64,000 bases of DNA. It comes from Melanocharis versteri (Eukaryota; Chordata; Aves; Passeriformes; Melanocharitidae). Position 1 is the stretch's first letter; every line of letters starts with the position of its first letter. The stretch covers positions 326,576 to 390,575 of the forward strand of contig VZTG01005428.1 in NCBI GenBank assembly GCA_013397845.1, written 5' to 3'. Made by a program: the position numbers and the translations under genes. Under the pieces are notes generated by a model, which made no database searches, was not told the DNA's origin, and saw only the letters and a program-made list of their open reading frames with translations. Positions 12,801 to 24,635 of the stretch are shown here, in pieces.

Positions 12801-15800
12801 GTTCTGCGGAGAGGGCAATGTCTGTCTTTCTCTTTAATCTCTGAACAAAAACCTATAGCTGAGGCTACAAAAGGATCTCCATTCTAGTCCAGCTCTTCCA
12901 TTGCCTATTAGTATTTGCATGATGTTCAGTTCCCACAATGAAACAGCCTCCCACCTTCAGTAGGTTCTCAGGAAACATGACTGCTTAAGGGAGGGTTGAA
13001 GTTGGTTGAAAAAAACGATTGTCCAGGATTTCCCTGGAGTGCCTTCCTCCATTTTTTGATTTAGCCCATTTTAAGACAGAGAAATCATCAAAGCACTCTG
13101 TGTAATAAATTCAGGTTATTAGTAGGTGTGCACTGATGTTTAAGGTCAGATATATATGGAAAATTGTTAACTAAAAAGAAACACTTTAAAATAAACCCAT
13201 TATTGACATTGTCTCCTCTAACTTAGATGAAATTTTTTCCATCTCTAAGGCTATTGCATGTTTGTGCACATCTGTGTGAATCAGTGCAATCAGCATTATG
13301 TCCTGTTGCATCTTGGGAAATGTGAAATTCCCCTTTGAAATCTAATTCCTCCATCATAGCTACTGGCTATGATTGCTTTTCACTGTCTATCATGTTCTCT
13401 CACATGGTCACTCTCCTCCCAAGTTATTGCTCTGCAATCTGATTTTAATCCAGTTCTCCCAACAAAGAAGAATTAAAAAAAAATAATTAAATGTAGGAAC
13501 TACTAAAACTAATTAGAACCCAAATTTATTAAATTCCAGCACCGATCATTCTCACTTTTGATAATTCCCTAAGGAGAAGATTACTTACATAAGAGACAAC
13601 AAGAATAAATCTCTTTATATAAAAAAATTAATGTCTAGGAAAAAAATCCTTGGTGCTGAGAATAATGTGGGAGCATCAATTCTTTCTTCTTTGCTCTGTT
13701 ACCAGTTTGGAATTTTGCCTTTGTGCTTTTCTGGGGGAACAGTGTCTTTTATTCAAGTGGTTCACCTTGTTCTGCCTGTCATTGATTTGAAGCTCTCAGA
13801 AATATAAAGATTGTGGGTTATCCAGCTCTTTTATTCCTTCCAGAGGTGATAATATCCACTGCTGAAATGCAGTATGCTCTGTATTGTGTCTGATCTCACT
13901 CGCCAGGGCTCCACTGCTCCTTCCTGCTATTGTGCTTCCCCAAAACCACAGGAAGGGGGGTTTTTCTGTGCTGAGTCTCTCTGGTGGGAGACATTTCCCT
14001 TCACTACGATATTTTTAGACCTGCTGCTTCAAAAATGTGCTCACCTACTGATGTCTGATGGCTTTGAGGGGGGGGAACATATGGTCTCCTGGTGGCAGGC
14101 ATTGGGTTTCCCTGACCTGAGAGCAACCCAAACTGCAATTCCCATAAACAAACCCAGGTGCCAAGTCAAAATCTATCAGTGAGCTAATCCTGCTTAGTGC
14201 ACTCAGTTGAAAGGAACCCTTCATTAGTCTAAAAGTACCTTCCTGACTCAATATTCTGACATTCTGTACACCCATGATAATTTTTCCCTCCTCCTTGCCA
14301 CTCCCACTTTAATTTTCTGTTACCTCCTATAGTGGATGACACTTCTGTAGCTCTTAAAAGAGCTTTGATGCTTATGTGCTAAAGCATTTTGCAATTTAAG
14401 GAACTGAAGCACTTTTGTATGTAGGAGTCATATTTAACAAACAAGATATTAAAGTAACCTGTGGCTGATGGCACGTCACCCTAATTGCTGGGATAGATTC
14501 TGCAGAACTAGGCAAGAATCAGCCCTTGAAATAATCATATATTTTTCACTTAATTACAGTAACGCTTTCAGGATCCAAAGGTGATTCTTTCTAGCAGGAA
14601 AATACTTATTGACTCTCAACTTCAGGGGAGCATTTATATTTTTGGTGACATTCTCTTGGTATAGGCAGAAATCCCAGCAAAAATGGTCCCTACTGAGCTG
14701 TGTGGAGGATGGGAGCTATGATCTAGAATGTAATTTCTTTCTAAATCTGATTGAAGATGTACTTTTTTTAAATACCTAGACAGGAAATGAGGTTTTCTTT
14801 TTGTCTGTTTTTAATGACAGATGAGCTTTTATGATAGTTTTTGTTTAAGTTTGTTTTGAACTGGTTTTATAATACCAATGATAAGACAGTACAAAGAAAA
14901 GTTTCAGATATAAAATAGTATTGAAATGAAACATACAAATGTTAAAACAAACCATTGGGGGATATTTTGCAGATCAAAGTCCTATTTTTGCAGGATACTG
15001 AGCCTTCATTTATCTCCATATTATCATATTTTTAAAAAAAATTATTTTGAAAAATTTCTGACAAATGGCTGCTCAGCATCCCAAGCCAGAAACGTATGTT
15101 TCTTTTGTTCATTTTGAAAGCTGGGTTTTAGCTAGGAAAACATCCAGTGGGATGCATTAGGCTTTCACACATCAGGTAACTAATTTTGAATCTGACCCTA
15201 ATTGTAAGTGTTGAGTGCCTAAAATTATGGCTCTGAGTGAAGATCCTCACAGGTTGTAATTTCACTTGCTCTACTGTTGCTTCATAGAGTAACATCTGCT
15301 CCTTTTTGGTAAATTTTCACTTAATTTTCCTTCGTCTTAGAAGTGAAAATTGATAAAATTCTTCAGACTTTTGCATCTTTAAATTTTCTTTTAAGCTTTA
15401 TCACAACAGCCTGCTGGATTTCTGAAGGCCTCTCTATATAAGAATACTTCATTCATAACATTGAGACAGAGCAGTTTTCAAGAATAATCAACTAAAGTGA
15501 GGAATGTTTCTGCACTATCTTCTTTGCTCTGAAGCCTTCTCAGTCAAGTTACTCCAAACAGCACTTTGCTGACACAAGGATGTTTGTAGTGATTTAGGAG
15601 TGGTTGTGCCTCTCTCTGAATTGAGCCAATGAGCTCAAGTTTTCAAGATGATAAATACTACAAAAACGTTTGCAAGGCAAATATATGCTGTAGGGATTAA
15701 AGTCCAGAAATGGTCACTTAATGCAAACAAAAACTTTTTTCCCTTTTAAAAAAATCTAAATCAGAACAGCAATAATTTATAAGTTAATAAGTCATTTCTA

Positions 15801-15845
15801 TCATAGTAAGCAAGTATGATACCTTTAACACAAAGACTAATATTG
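6871..15845. other. Long unique non-coding stretch, about 9 kb
   Basis: I see no gene and no named interspersed repeat across this interval. It is AT-rich with scattered T runs (T11 at 12452-12462). The open frames at 9291-9671, 11894-12265, 12260-12553 and 13874-14182 lack recognisable domains, splice-consistent ends or conserved-looking composition. A weak CTCF-like match lies at 14085-14098 (TCTCCTGGTGGCAG, 11 of 14 consensus positions by eye). Confidence 0.5.
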
Positions 15846-15917
15846 GGTCCCTGCGGGGCAGGTTGGAATTAGAGGATCTAAAAGTTCCCTTCCAACCCAA
15901 ACCATGGTTCTATGATT
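15846..15917 (+). mobile_element. CR1 LINE 3'-terminal fragment, very short
   Basis: The sequence reads CCCTGCGGGGCAGGTTGGAA, then GAGGATCTAAAAGTTCCC, then TTCCAACCCAAACCATGG, then TTCTATGATT. This is the last 70 or so bases of an avian CR1, including the terminal ATTCTATGAT-type unit. It is an extreme 5'-truncated copy in + orientation. The flanks CTAATATTGGG (15838-15847, overlapping the start) and TTAGTATTTGG share some letters, but I do not regard this as a target-site duplication, since CR1 normally makes none. Confidence 0.88.
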
Positions 15918-16324
15918 AGTATTTGGTTTCCTGTGAAAACACAACAACCCAAATCCTATTGTTTAAAGGTAATAAAACATATTCATTGAGAGGGAAAAAC
16001 CAGCCTTTAGTCCTTAATCTTGCCATAGCCTAATCATTCGCTTGCCTTGGTCTCTGGAGAAGTGTGTCCTGCTTTTTGGAGATGTGAGCTGGCATCAGCT
16101 TTTCAGAGGTTGCCATTGCACCTGTTGCCTGAATAAATTCCCGTCGAATTAGAGAGAAGATGTTGCTGTAGTGTATCTGCCAGGAGATGTAATTTCCTGG
16201 CAAGACTTTCTGCCTGCCTGCTAACTCCGGATGGAAATGTGTTCTGTGTTAAAAATCCATGGTTTGTCATAGTTTAGGGGCAGCACTGAAAGCCTGATTC
16301 AGTCAGGAAGAGACACAGTTCACC
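15918..16324. other. Unique non-coding stretch
   Basis: No gene, repeat or motif is recognised between the CR1 tail and the denser block that starts near 16325. Confidence 0.5.
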
Positions 16325-16792
16325 GTGAGGGGATTTTCACAAACATATTGCTCCAGGCTACACAAGCATCTTGCCTCTCCTCCCGTGCCCCCTCAGTCTC
16401 TCCCTCATCAGCTATTAAAATATACAGGCCAACAGCCTCGTGGGTCTGGGCGCGTTCAAAGCAGTGAATCTCAGCACAAAAGGGCTAAAGGGATAAATGT
16501 TCCCATGGCAATGCCTTTACAGAGCATGGTGCAGGGGCAAAGATTGGTCTTATTGTTTCTGTCACGTCAAGCGCTGTCAAGCCACATTCCATCTTCTGTA
16601 CAGTTATTGAAAAAGTTAATTAGTCCAAAGGGAAACTTCTTTCATGTGGACAAGGCTAATGAAAAGGTTGCTATTTCTGGCCTCATTTACGAACGGTTTC
16701 ATCATGGATGTGGTTTTGACTGCTCTTATTTAATATCTAGAGGCCTTTTCAAGAATTCCTTGAAAGAAAAGAAAACAAAACAAAGTGTTTAA
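16325..16792 (+). promoter_or_regulatory. Candidate conserved non-coding or cryptic coding block
   Basis: This interval stays open for 155 codons on + (16325-16792), the longest stop-free run in the window. It also has a less skewed base composition than its flanks, with retained CpGs at CTGGGCGCGTTC and TGTCACGTCAAGCG. The predicted protein has no domain I know, no signal peptide and a Lys-rich end, so I do not call it a gene. TGTCA (TALE homeodomain type) and TTAATTAG (homeodomain type) words occur together, a mix common in developmental enhancers. It could be an enhancer or a chance open frame; only cross-species alignment can tell. Confidence 0.25.
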
Positions 16793-17885
16793 TCATCTCT
16801 AACCTTAATTTTTTATAAAATAAAATGCCATTCCATCACAGAATATAGCAGGGACTGCACTGGAGATCTTCAGCCTAATTCAATATTTAGAGTGAAAGGG
16901 TTTATTTTGGCAATTTAGATAAAGTGAAAAACAGTTAAGTGGAAAAGAATCTGTGACTAGTATAAGAGCTTTAGCTTGATTTATATTTACATGGAAAATA
17001 TTGTTTATGGACAGCGCAGGAGGTATTTTTGTCCCAGTGCCTTTTCTTTGCTAGTAGCCAGTATTGGATGCTTATGGCAATAATATGGGGGCTGAGAAAT
17101 GCAGAGTTGTATTTTTTTTCTACTTTATATTATCACTCTGAAGTGCAGAAATTTACATATGAATTTTAATATCCCTTGATGGACTTCCTGATTGAGTTTT
17201 GAGGTAATATATTTTCATTTCCACATTTTCTCATTTATCCCTTTATAATTCCAACATCTTGTGGCACTGAATCTCACAATATAACTATGTCTTTTCTGAA
17301 ATAAAAATCAGGATAAAACATCAGCACAAAAGCAAGTGGGCATAGAGTAGCATGAATATATCTAAGGTTAGAAATTAGAAGAACAGTCCCTGTAGTTCCA
17401 ATCAGACTTTTAGGGGCAGCTTGAAAAAGGAACTGAGTAGTTTGTCAGAAAAAATTATTAAGTAAATTTTCAGATGACTGAACTTAATCACCCAGGTATT
17501 TTCCTACAATAGGTTCCTTTTTGCCTCTAACTTTTAAACCAGTGATGGTACATCTTTCTTTCTACAAAACGTGAAAAATTAGGGAGCACAGCTCCTGTCA
17601 ACATTAATTACAGCAGTTATAAAGTCAAAGGACTGTTAGGAAAAAGGCTCTTAAAAAACATTTGTAACTTGTAAAAGGAGGACTGATCTGCCGCTGCCGT
17701 TAAGAGTCTCATATTTTGGAATGCACTATAAATCCTGCAAGCTAAATGTAGGAAATATCATTTTGGCACCCTGGAAAATTGCCAGTGGAGTTTTAGTGTG
17801 TTCTCTTCAGTCTTTGGTTGTGGACACAAGAGCAGAGTCATGAAATACCTGAGGGCATTTTTATTTCCTGCCTCACCAGGATGAC
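16793..17885. other. Unique AT-rich non-coding stretch
   Basis: No gene, RNA or repeat is recognised; only scattered short T and A runs are seen. Confidence 0.5.
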
Positions 17886-18205
17886 TACTCTGCTGTATTT
17901 AGCCTTTCAGTTGCCTAATTTATAAACACTTCTCACAAACTCTGTAATTAATTGGCAGGCAAGACTACACCCTGGCTGGAAGTAATTGCAGATTACTCTT
18001 AATTGTAACAGCACACTTTGGGTAGATCGTTTAAGACACATATGCAGATTAGAGGCAAATATAAACAATAATTGTCGTGTGAATGTAAACAGCGCCTTGG
18101 TTTGGAAGGTGTGTGCAGAATTCATTTGCTTGTCCAAATCTCCATGCACTCCTACTTTTAGGCTGGAATACAGCTCCATGGCCTGTGCACCCAAGGAAAG
18201 GCTCT
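17886..18205. promoter_or_regulatory. Candidate enhancer-like block rich in homeodomain and SOX-type words
   Basis: Within about 320 bp the sequence carries GTAATTAATTGG, AGTAATTGCAGATTA, CTTAATTGT and AAACAATAATTGT, the last with facing SOX-type halves. It also has two CpGs in otherwise CpG-poor DNA. Open frames run through it on both strands (73 codons on +, 95 on -), which reflects a lack of stop words and not evident coding. This density of ordered TAAT and ACAAT words resembles vertebrate developmental enhancers. Conservation cannot be judged from a single sequence. Confidence 0.22.
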
Positions 18206-18481
18206 GAGGAGGTGGAGAATATTGTCGGTGTTTTCATTAATAATGAGGAAACCACAAGCTCGAGGCATCCCCCACCTGACAGCCATCCAGCCCCATTCCA
18301 CCCCTCCCGGACACATTCTGTCTCCTCTTATTGCCAGCCGGAATAAATCAAAAGCTGGAATGAGTCAGCAGAGCTCAGTGAACATTTCTTTGTAGGATTG
18401 CAGCAACTCCTGAGCAGCCTGGGCTTGCAAAAAGCACCTGGCCTCTGGACAGGGAGATGGATTATTTTGTAGATATTATGA

Positions 18482-18518
18482 GATTCTGATTTAAACTGGT
18501 ATAAATCAAATCAGAATC
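18482..18518. repeat. Short palindromic old repeat (TIR-type), degenerate
   Basis: Perfect 11-bp inverted arms GATTCTGATTT (18482-18492) and AAATCAGAATC (18508-18518) surround a 15-bp centre that includes ACTGGTATAAAT; the right arm runs on into AGCCCC. From memory this matches the style of an old, widespread amniote palindromic element with ends reading GATTCTGAT...ATCAGAATCAGGCCC and an ACTGGTGTAAAT interior. The naming is uncertain; the inverted repeat itself is plain. Confidence 0.45.
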
Positions 18519-20582
18519 AGCCCCTGAGAAGCTGACTGGTTGAAATTGTTGATTTTCATGTTCTATTTTTTCCATGCTTTCCTGCAGCATCCCCCGAGGT
18601 AGCTATGCATTGTTCATTCAGACTGTTTATTTATTGGTTTGTGGAGTGGCCTGCATCCTCCAAAATTTGTTTTGATTAAAATTCCTGGATAACTTCCTTC
18701 TATTTAAAGCTCTGAGTAGGGCTAGAAATTATTCATGCTGCACACTAAATTTGGTATTTCTGCAAGCGTGGCCACATAGTGCTTTAATAATTTCCATGTT
18801 TTTCCAAGTTTGATTCCCCCTGAAATTGCTTACAGAAATGATGGAAACTTTATCTAAGTATTCATGTCGTAAATATTTAAATGACACCTACTTGAAGAGC
18901 ATCATGCTGTCAGAGCTTTAAAGATGTGTCTGTGCAACCTCAGCAAAAATGAGTAGTGTGTGTACGATATCCCAGTTCTTGTGTGTGATATTTGGCTGAG
19001 GTAAATTGGTAGATTTTGGCTGAGTTCTTTCTACAAAACTCCTTATGTTTTCTTGGAAGTGCACAGTCGTACATTAAGCTTGTGTTTGAGTAAAAACTTG
19101 TGTTGATTTTTATGACTTATCTGTTGAAAATATAAATTAAAATAAGAATTATGGAAAAATTATGGATTATAAGAGTCTACTCATGCTGGGTAAATTGTCA
19201 CAGCTTATTCTATAGTATTTATTTAAGTTTAATTTTAGAGGTTTTTTCTATGAGATAATGGTTACTAAATAAGAAGAACTTTTCAAGACTTGCAGTTTTT
19301 AATGTCCTGGTTTAAAAGAAAGGATGAAGATTATTTTTTATGCAGCTTATTGAACAAAAAATGTGCATTCTGACTGGAAATGAAACCAGGACACAAAAAT
19401 AAAAATAGAGAACCATGCTGGTGGATCATATACTGTGGCTTTATAAATACCACAAAAAGAATTTCCTTTGAAGAGTTTTGGAAGTAGCTTTCTCTCTCCT
19501 ATCAACACTAAAATTGATTCTTGTTTAAAAGAAGGAAAGATGAAAATGTTGTAGCTTTCCTTTCTTTGGTTCCAAGAAAATTTAAAAAGTGACCTGAATT
19601 GTCTACGGCCTTCTAACTGTGATAAGCGTGCTTATTATAATGTATATATTAGTCACTAAATTAGTCATTAAATTTGAAAATGTGGCTATGGACTCTTAAT
19701 CACAAAGTGAATTTTAAAATTTGTATTCAATTTCAGGCCATTGTAATTAGATTATAAAAAATCACGAGTCATTGCATTAAAAACTTGGATTGCCTTTGAC
19801 AAAGTGCCCAGTAAAATCTGTTTTGTTAGCAAATTTAGTGACAAAATATCTGAAAATCTATAGTGGTGTATAGATGGACAATATCAACACTGAAAGATAA
19901 ATCACCTGAATTACTCACTGGGCTAAATGTAATAATTAGCTATTTATTAACCGGCTTTTACTGTCTCTTGCTCTGATATAAAAAGCTCAATTCTAATCAC
20001 ATTTATGGATGTTTTGTCAGTTATAGTATAATTTTACTGCGGCTGTCAATTTGGAAAGTCCAGCAAAATATATTTTACCCAAACACATTTTCTGCCTGAG
20101 TTGAAACATTGGTACCATTTTGAGTACTTGAGACCTGAGATACAAAATTCAGGCTAAATGGTGTGAATCAAATTATTTCAGTTCTCTGATCTTTGTGCCA
20201 CACCTCTTTAAATACACTAGTGTATAAATACGGTTAATTATAAATGTTCAGTACCCAAAATATACCTAATGTTCAATGGAGCTTGAAACTAAACTGTTGT
20301 TATCTAAATAAAGACACATGAGAGATGCAAGGCTGGAACAGGCTTGCTTTGAACCCAGTGATGCAAGAGCTACAATGCCCACTGAGTAATTTTTACCTGT
20401 TTGCTAACCTTTCATGGCTGTAGTCTTTTTTTCCTCCTTGCTTCCCAGTTTCTGGAGGAAGGACACCTGCCTTGTAATGATCTGTACGTGTCAAACATTA
20501 TACCTGTCCTGAGTGCTTTATTTGAGGTACCCCTTCCCTTTATTTCACATGAAAGTGCCATGGCTTGGGTGGTTTATGTGTT
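18519..20582. other. Unique AT-rich non-coding stretch
   Basis: No gene or interspersed repeat is recognised. The part at about 19925-20110 (TAGCTATTTATTAACCGG, then TCTAATCACATTTATGGATG, then GCGGCTGTCAATTTGG) has the mixed homeodomain and TALE wording of conserved enhancers. It is noted as a weak candidate only. Confidence 0.45.
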
Positions 20583-20598
20583 ATGCCCCCTGGTGGAC
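20583..20598 (-). promoter_or_regulatory. CTCF-type binding motif
   Basis: The + strand reads ATGCCCCCTGGTGGAC. On the minus strand this gives CCACCAGGGGGCAT, which fits the CTCF core CCASYAGRKGGCRS at 13 of 14 positions, missing only the last. In orientation it would point as a minus-strand site. Such a close match is unlikely often in AT-rich DNA, so it is a plausible insulator or loop-anchor site. Occupancy is not known from sequence. Confidence 0.5.
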
Positions 20599-21348
20599 TG
20601 CTTTTCCAACACAGGATATTTAATATGCTGCAAAATTCCCTGGAGACCGTTTATCCAAGAGTCCTGCTTATCTCTTGATGGATTGGCTTTCTAAATGTAG
20701 GAATAAGGTGTAGCTACAGGCCTTGCTTTGGGTTAAAAAGGTATTCAGTAACCAGCAATGCTGATGAGTTAGAACCTTCCTGCATGTTTACCAAGCTGGC
20801 AGTTTTGGGGATTGGTGTGCAAATCAGGGAGCCTGGGCATCCTATTTGCAGTTCTGTTCCTCACTGGCTTTGGGAGCTTCAGAATGTTACTTATTGCCAA
20901 TTTTTCCCTCTGTCTTTTCTTTCCTTTTTCTCATTATTTTTCTGTCCAGCCAGGGAATTGCTGTGTATTACATTTAGGCAGTATCATTTCAGCTGTCTTT
21001 GGTTGTATCTCCTCTGGCCTGTTCTCCCCTCACATGTAAGGCACAAATAATCGTCCCAACTCCCTGTTGCACATGCTTTAACATTCAGAAATAGGCAGAT
21101 TCTTTTACAGTGTTATTTCATTTTTGGTCTTAGTTCTAGGATGCATCATATATTCTATGAGGTTCACTTTGAGAATTGTTCCAAAACAAGATAAGAATCA
21201 ATAAAATTTTGGGTTAAAAACCTCCTTGTTAGCAGGAAATGAAAACCACCCTTAGCTTACTCAGGCCATTTGTGTCAATGAGAAATGAATCAATCCATTG
21301 GCAGCAAAGCTGGCACAAGTCCTGTCCCAGTATCAAGCACTCTTATAT

Positions 21349-21374
21349 TAATTTTAAAAAATAATTTTAAAAAA
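21349..21374 (+). repeat. Perfect 13-bp tandem duplication
   Basis: TAATTTTAAAAAA occurs twice with no gap and no mismatch. It is a simple replication-slippage duplication in AT-rich DNA. Confidence 0.85.
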
Positions 21375-22677
21375 CGGCCAGCCTCATTCCTACTGCTCAG
21401 GGATAAAACATAGCAGGTTCAGCTCTGAGAGGCTTAGGAGAGAGAGACAGTTTTTTCCTTCTCTTCTGTTTTTGCCCGCTTTACTGAGGGTTCTTTATCT
21501 TTCATAAATAACAATAAAGCAATACTGCCCCTCACAATATTATAAATTATTTCAAAAATTCATGGGTTTGCTTATACTGTTAGGAGAGGAGGATTTTATC
21601 TCATGATCTAACTTCAAAATCTCTGTTTTCCTCTGAGGTGGCACCAGCACTGTTGGTATTTTCAGTGTGCAGAGTTCCAGGAAGAAATGACCACATTTTC
21701 ATAGCTTCAGAGGTTCTGGTAAGCAAGTCTTTCGTGGGCGGCCCAACACACCGTGATCTGCACACCACAGATGTCAGTCTTGCTGTACTCCCCATTTCCA
21801 AGTCAGCAGCAAAACTGGTGGCGTGAAAATTGCAGGCACGGTGAAAATGATTCTGTAGAAATAGATTTCCTGGTCAGTGTCCATGTAAAATAAAAACCAG
21901 AAAATATATGAGCATAATTCAGAGGATTACATGGCTTTTGAGGAATAGTTTATTCTATAGCTGCTCATGTTGTTTTCCCCTCCAAGCAGGACTTGCAAAT
22001 AGTTTTTTTTCTTAGACTTCTTTGCAATTCAAAATATTGGGCTGATAATTTTCTTTCATTTTAAAGCAAGAGTCATCAGGGAAAACCGGTTGATGTGAAG
22101 GGAATGACAATTATGGGTCAGATTCAATTATTTGGGAAAGCTAAGTTCACCAACATAGGTCTATGGTCATAGGTCAGTCTATGCGTGCTCTTTGATGTTC
22201 CTGTGATGCCTGAATCTGCCTGGTCAAATCAGGCTGTTCCTGGATCAGGTGAGCAGATAGTTAGTTACAGCTATTTACCTCTGCCAACTTGCATAAAAAA
22301 TTTATTGGATAATGGCCAGTGAGAGAAAAAATGTGGCTTTAGCAATTAATTATAATTGAGTTTATAAACATTTTGCAGTGAGGTTTATATTTTCATTTAC
22401 TGCTTGTGAAGTATAGCATGGAAATTTTTTTTTTTAAGGATAATATTCATTTGCATCTCTTTGGAAATGCTCTGACCTTGGTTTCCCAAGGACATTGTTG
22501 TGGATCTAAGGAGCAGCTTTATTTTTCCCCTGTTTCCATTTTGAATTGCTCTTTACCATGCAGAATGCAGATTTAATGATGGGATGATGCTTTTCCTGGC
22601 GGATACTCTGCAGGCAATATGGGAAACACTGGTGGGATTTTTGCTCTACTACTTCCATTGACCCCTGGTGATTTTTT

Positions 22678-22686
22678 GGGGGGGGG
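22678..22686 (+). repeat. Poly-G run, 9 nt, followed by TG-rich DNA
   Basis: Nine consecutive G run into GTGTGTGAGTGTG. Long G runs are rare in this AT-rich window. There are no further G tracts close enough to form an ordinary G-quadruplex. Confidence 0.8.
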
Positions 22687-24596
22687 TGTGTGAGTGTGTT
22701 TGTTTCTTTTAGTTTAAAAAAAGGAGGCTAAAATAAGATGCTGTTCAGATTTTCATCCAATGTCCATGTGAAACAGAAAGAATTTTTCAGTTACACCTGT
22801 AAATAGCTGCAGGTAGAATTTGAATAAGATTATTTCACATTATATACATGTGAAATCTGCCCTGGATGGGCTTAATAACAAAATTGCTCAGTTCAGCAGG
22901 GCCAGGCTTTAAGTAACAATTCATATCATGTTTCCATTCTTCAACTATCTTCCTTCTCCTTCCTCTTAAAAGCTTAATACGTTAAAATATTCGATAAAAT
23001 GTTGAGATATAAAGAATTGATAAATATATGTTGAATACACAGTTGTTTTTTGGTTGCCGAGGACAATAAGAGAACTATGTCACTTGTAGCCAATGGACTC
23101 TAAATCCTTTGTTTGCTAAAATGTATAAATGGTAAGAAGCTTTGATAGCTGGCTTGCTTGATTTGTGGAATATTACCGAGCACCCAGGCTTGTGCAACTC
23201 TGAAATAGATAATCTATGTCTGTCTTGAGTGTGTAATTGTTGGCTTGGTGCATGCTGGCTAACAAATCCAAGATTTTTGGACAACATTAATAAGAGCATA
23301 GCATGAAAACTTCTCTGAGGAGCTTTTGTTAGTCAAGGATCTTTGTTTCTTTTCTGCGATTGACAAATGTATAGCTGATAGCAAAATTCAGGACCCAGGT
23401 CATTGGTGGATTTCTCTACTTGGTGGTAATTGAATTCGGTTGATGTTCATGTTGGCTTGAAAGCATTGTGTCTTGAATCTCCAAATGGATCTTCCCACAT
23501 AGATGTCCTGGGACTGAGTAGTATTTTCAGCACTGAAATTTCCTGGGAAATTTCTCCTCCCAACTCCTTATAAAATAATTGAAGGACAAAACCATTTAAA
23601 ATCATGTCTATGACTACCAGTTTACCATTCAGTATCTGATTGGTGTTTATGAGCATGCATACTGTGTTTTATGTCAATCAATGGTCTCCTATTCTCATTT
23701 TATTCTCAATGTCTTCTCTTGTGTGTCTGTTTCAAGAGTCCTCCATCTCTGTAAGGTTTTTTGTCGTTTTTGTAATTTCATGTTTTTGCCTCCTCCTCCT
23801 TGAGCTTTATATAAAAGGGGAAAAGAATAGTACAAAGATTGCAGCTGGGCAGCAGTTTTGAAGTGTCCCCCTTTTCCAAGGAGACCAGAGCCATCCATTT
23901 AATTGTCTGCTATTGATTTTCCTTCTCATCCACACGCAAGATACGAAGATTTGCATCACAATCCTCTCTTTTAAATGGCTGTTTTTAGGAAACTGCTTTT
24001 CCTTCTAATCTTTCTGTGTTAATCTATGTAGGAAGTAATTTTGACATCAGCCTTTTCAATCTGTTTCACTCTTTTTTGCTAACTATGTAAGATTAGAACG
24101 ATGTTTCATCTCTAGCTGAACTACTTCAGTATTTGTTTGGAGCTAAGAAGTGTTAGTTTTCCTCACCAAGCGACTTGGTTAAAAACAGGCATGAAAGACT
24201 GGATGGAGGCTTCTGGGAATGAGTTATGGATGTAGCTTTTTCATTTCACTTGGCATTCATTGTAGATAACCACTGAAATTACGTTTTATGCACTAGTGAT
24301 ACTGCTGACTTGAATTATGAAGGGATATGATAAACTATGGAACCTGAGCTGTAGCTGTGGACATCAGGAAAAATACAACATAGATGGAAGATGTGTGAAG
24401 GTTCTGCAACCAACAGGAACAGGGAGAGCAGATAGAATTAAAAAACTGTGACAGAGGAAGGAAAACAAACCTTTCTGTCTAGATTCTTCTTAAAATTAGT
24501 GCAAGGCATTGAATTAGTGATGTGAAATAGAAGTCTCTGGCAGCTGGGTCCCTAAATTACACATTTAGGGTAATTTGTTTGCTCTGGTTTGTTACC

Positions 24597-24635
24597 TTTT
24601 TTTTTTCTTTTTTTTTCTTTTTTTTTAAATTTTTA
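24597..24635 (+). repeat. Interrupted poly-T tract
   Basis: Blocks of about ten T are separated by single C bases and end in AAATTTTTAA. It is a low-complexity pyrimidine tract with no associated element visible. Confidence 0.85.

Noticed and set aside
20453..20526. Strong acceptor TTCCTCCTTGCTTCCCAG followed by an open frame to GAG/GTACCC
   Set aside because: The acceptor is good but the donor GTACCC is poor, and the 26-residue product is unrecognisable. Kept only as a note.
23808..23820. TATATAAAAGGGG, a consensus-like TATA box
   Set aside because: There is no initiator, CCAAT box, CpG enrichment or downstream gene; such words occur by chance in AT-rich DNA.
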